Assembly: GCA_030453285.1 (NCBI GenBank)
Contig: JAKDKP010000084.1
Location: 1-7,846, forward strand
DNA from: Propionibacteriales bacterium
GTDB taxonomy: Bacteria > Actinomycetota > Actinomycetes > Propionibacteriales > Propionibacteriaceae
Length of the DNA: 7,846 bases
Direction: 5' to 3'
Below are positions 6,833-7,846 of this stretch, in pieces; within the stretch, counting starts at the first letter, position 1, and each line of letters starts with the position of its first letter. The position numbers and the translations under genes are program-made. The notes under the pieces are model-generated. The model did no database searches, was not told the DNA's origin, and worked only from the letters and a program-made list of their open reading frames with translations.

Positions 6833-7846
6833 TCAGCGGAACTCGAACAGCCGGTTCACCTGGGAGTTCACCTCGGTCATCGACGACACCGGTTGACTGC
6901 CGATGTAGACCCCGTCCATGGCCGGCTGCACCAACGCTGTGACATCGGCACCCCGTTCGGTCACCGGGAACGGGAACGTCGTGCCCTCGTCGATGTGTCG
7001 GGTGAACGCCGACACGTCCAGGCCCTGCTCGGCGCGCTTGGCCATCGACTTCTTCGTGCCGCTCTCCCGCGCAGGAAAGACCACACCGGCCCCGCCGATG
7101 ATGTCCTGGCAGGCGCCGTCGGAGAGGAACTTGACCCACCGTGCCGCCGCCTGCGGATCCTCGGCGAACCTGGTCACCGAATCGGCGAGCCCGTTGAACA
7201 TTGACGCCCGCTTCCCGGTGGGCCCAATCGGAGTGGGGGCCACCGCCAGATCGACGTCCTTGACCGATTGGAAGCTGCTGATCATCCAGGATCCCTGCAG
7301 GGCCAGCGCAACGCGGCCGGCGGCGAACTGTTGGTACGCCGTCGAGTCCGGACCGAAGGTCTCGAACCTGGGCATGTAGCCCTTCTCGGCCAGGGAGAAG
7401 TACCAGGCAACGGTCTGCTGGAAGCCGGGGTCGTCGTAGCGGTACCGGGTCCCCCACGGGTTCTGGTCGGTGAACGACCAGCCGGCACTGGCGGTGAACG
7501 GCGACCATTGGGTCTGGCCGAATCCGTCCCCGCCGGAGCCGTTCGTGCCGAAGCCGTAGACCTTGACGCGGTTCTTGTCGAAGCCGGGCTCGTCGCCGCG
7601 CCGTCCGGCCTCGTCCACGGTGAGTCGGGCCACGACCTTTTCGAAGCTGCCCCCGTCGGTGGGGTTCCAGTCGAGCGCAGAGAGGTCCTGCTCGGAGATC
7701 CCCGCCTCGGACAGTCGGCCGCGATCGTAGAACAGCCCGACGGTGTCCCAGTCCTTCGGTGCCCCGTACCGGCGGCCGTCCTGCCCGACCCACAGCTCGG
7801 CCAGGCCGGGCTGGTAGTCGTCGGGAGAGATGTCGGCAGTCGGTTC
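6833..7846 (-). CDS. Extracellular sugar-binding protein of a CUT1-type ABC importer, N-terminus beyond window
   Basis: The frame is open from the right edge (codon 7844-7846) to the TGA at 6833-6835, giving 337 residues; the GTG at 7631-7633 is an internal valine because conserved family sequence precedes it. Counting from the edge, YGAPKDWDTVGLFYD (residues 27-41) and LDWNPTDGGSFEKVV are typical of family 1 solute-binding proteins. They are followed by SAGWSFTDQNPWG with ligand-type aromatics, GRVALALQGSWMISSFQ, and PTGKRASMFNGLADSV, which matches the C-lobe region where such proteins carry an SS/N-x-Tyr type binding face. Family members are usually about 420-450 residues, so roughly 100 residues including the expected lipoprotein signal are missing. 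The role is to capture a sugar or oligosaccharide outside the cell for uptake; the specific sugar cannot be told. No sugar permease gene is within the window. Confidence 0.9.
   Translation of the reverse strand, partial: EPTADISPDDYQPGLAELWVGQDGRRYGAPKDWDTVGLFYDRGRLSEAGISEQDLSALDWNPTDGGSFEKVVARLTVDEAGRRGDEPGFDKNRVKVYGFGTNGSGGDGFGQTQWSPFTASAGWSFTDQNPWGTRYRYDDPGFQQTVAWYFSLAEKGYMPRFETFGPDSTAYQQFAAGRVALALQGSWMISSFQSVKDVDLAVAPTPIGPTGKRASMFNGLADSVTRFAEDPQAAARWVKFLSDGACQDIIGGAGVVFPARESGTKKSMAKRAEQGLDVSAFTRHIDEGTTFPFPVTERGADVTALVQPAMDGVYIGSQPVSSMTEVNSQVNRLFEFR

Noticed and set aside
6654..7793. 379-codon minus-strand frame overlapping the sugar-binding gene and the ATPase end
   Set aside because: It is an out-of-frame Arg/Gly-rich shadow; the solute-binding family motifs are all in the other minus-strand frame.

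Overview
The window is GC-rich DNA with strongly G/C-biased third codon positions and several GTG starts. It carries a very large fused acyl-CoA carboxylase of the type seen in actinobacteria, so the source is most likely an Actinomycetota member. A Propionibacteriales or mycobacterial-type relative is possible, but the sequence does not fix a genus. Both window edges cut through genes.

Layout from left to right. Bases 1-3402 (+) are the C-terminal 1133 residues of a fused multidomain acetyl/propionyl-CoA carboxylase: the central region plus the complete carboxyltransferase. Its biotin carboxylase and biotin carrier parts would lie before base 1. A 37-base convergent gap with inverted repeats separates it from a short minus-strand gene of unknown function (3440-3811). 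A 167-base divergent intergenic region follows. It holds an A/T-rich 33-base near-palindrome with a perfect 15-base core, which looks like the operator/promoter of the next operon.

Bases 3979-6825 (+) are a compact three-gene ABC importer of the iron-siderophore/heme/cobalamin class: a lipoprotein substrate-binding protein, a FecCD/BtuC-type permease and a FepC/BtuD-type ATPase. The genes overlap by 26 bases and by 1 base, so they are probably co-transcribed and translationally coupled. The lipoprotein captures the ligand outside the membrane, the permease dimer forms the channel and the ATPase dimer powers it.

Seven bases after the ATPase stop lies the stop of a converging minus-strand gene (6833 to the right edge). 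It encodes a CUT1-type sugar-binding protein whose N-terminus is outside the window.

There is no stretch over 300 bases without a gene, and I see no tRNA, rRNA, CRISPR array, insertion sequence or phage gene. Nothing here demonstrates an unknown system. The most interesting unexplained items are the palindromic operator candidate and the small Trp-rich, acid-tailed protein divergent from the importer.
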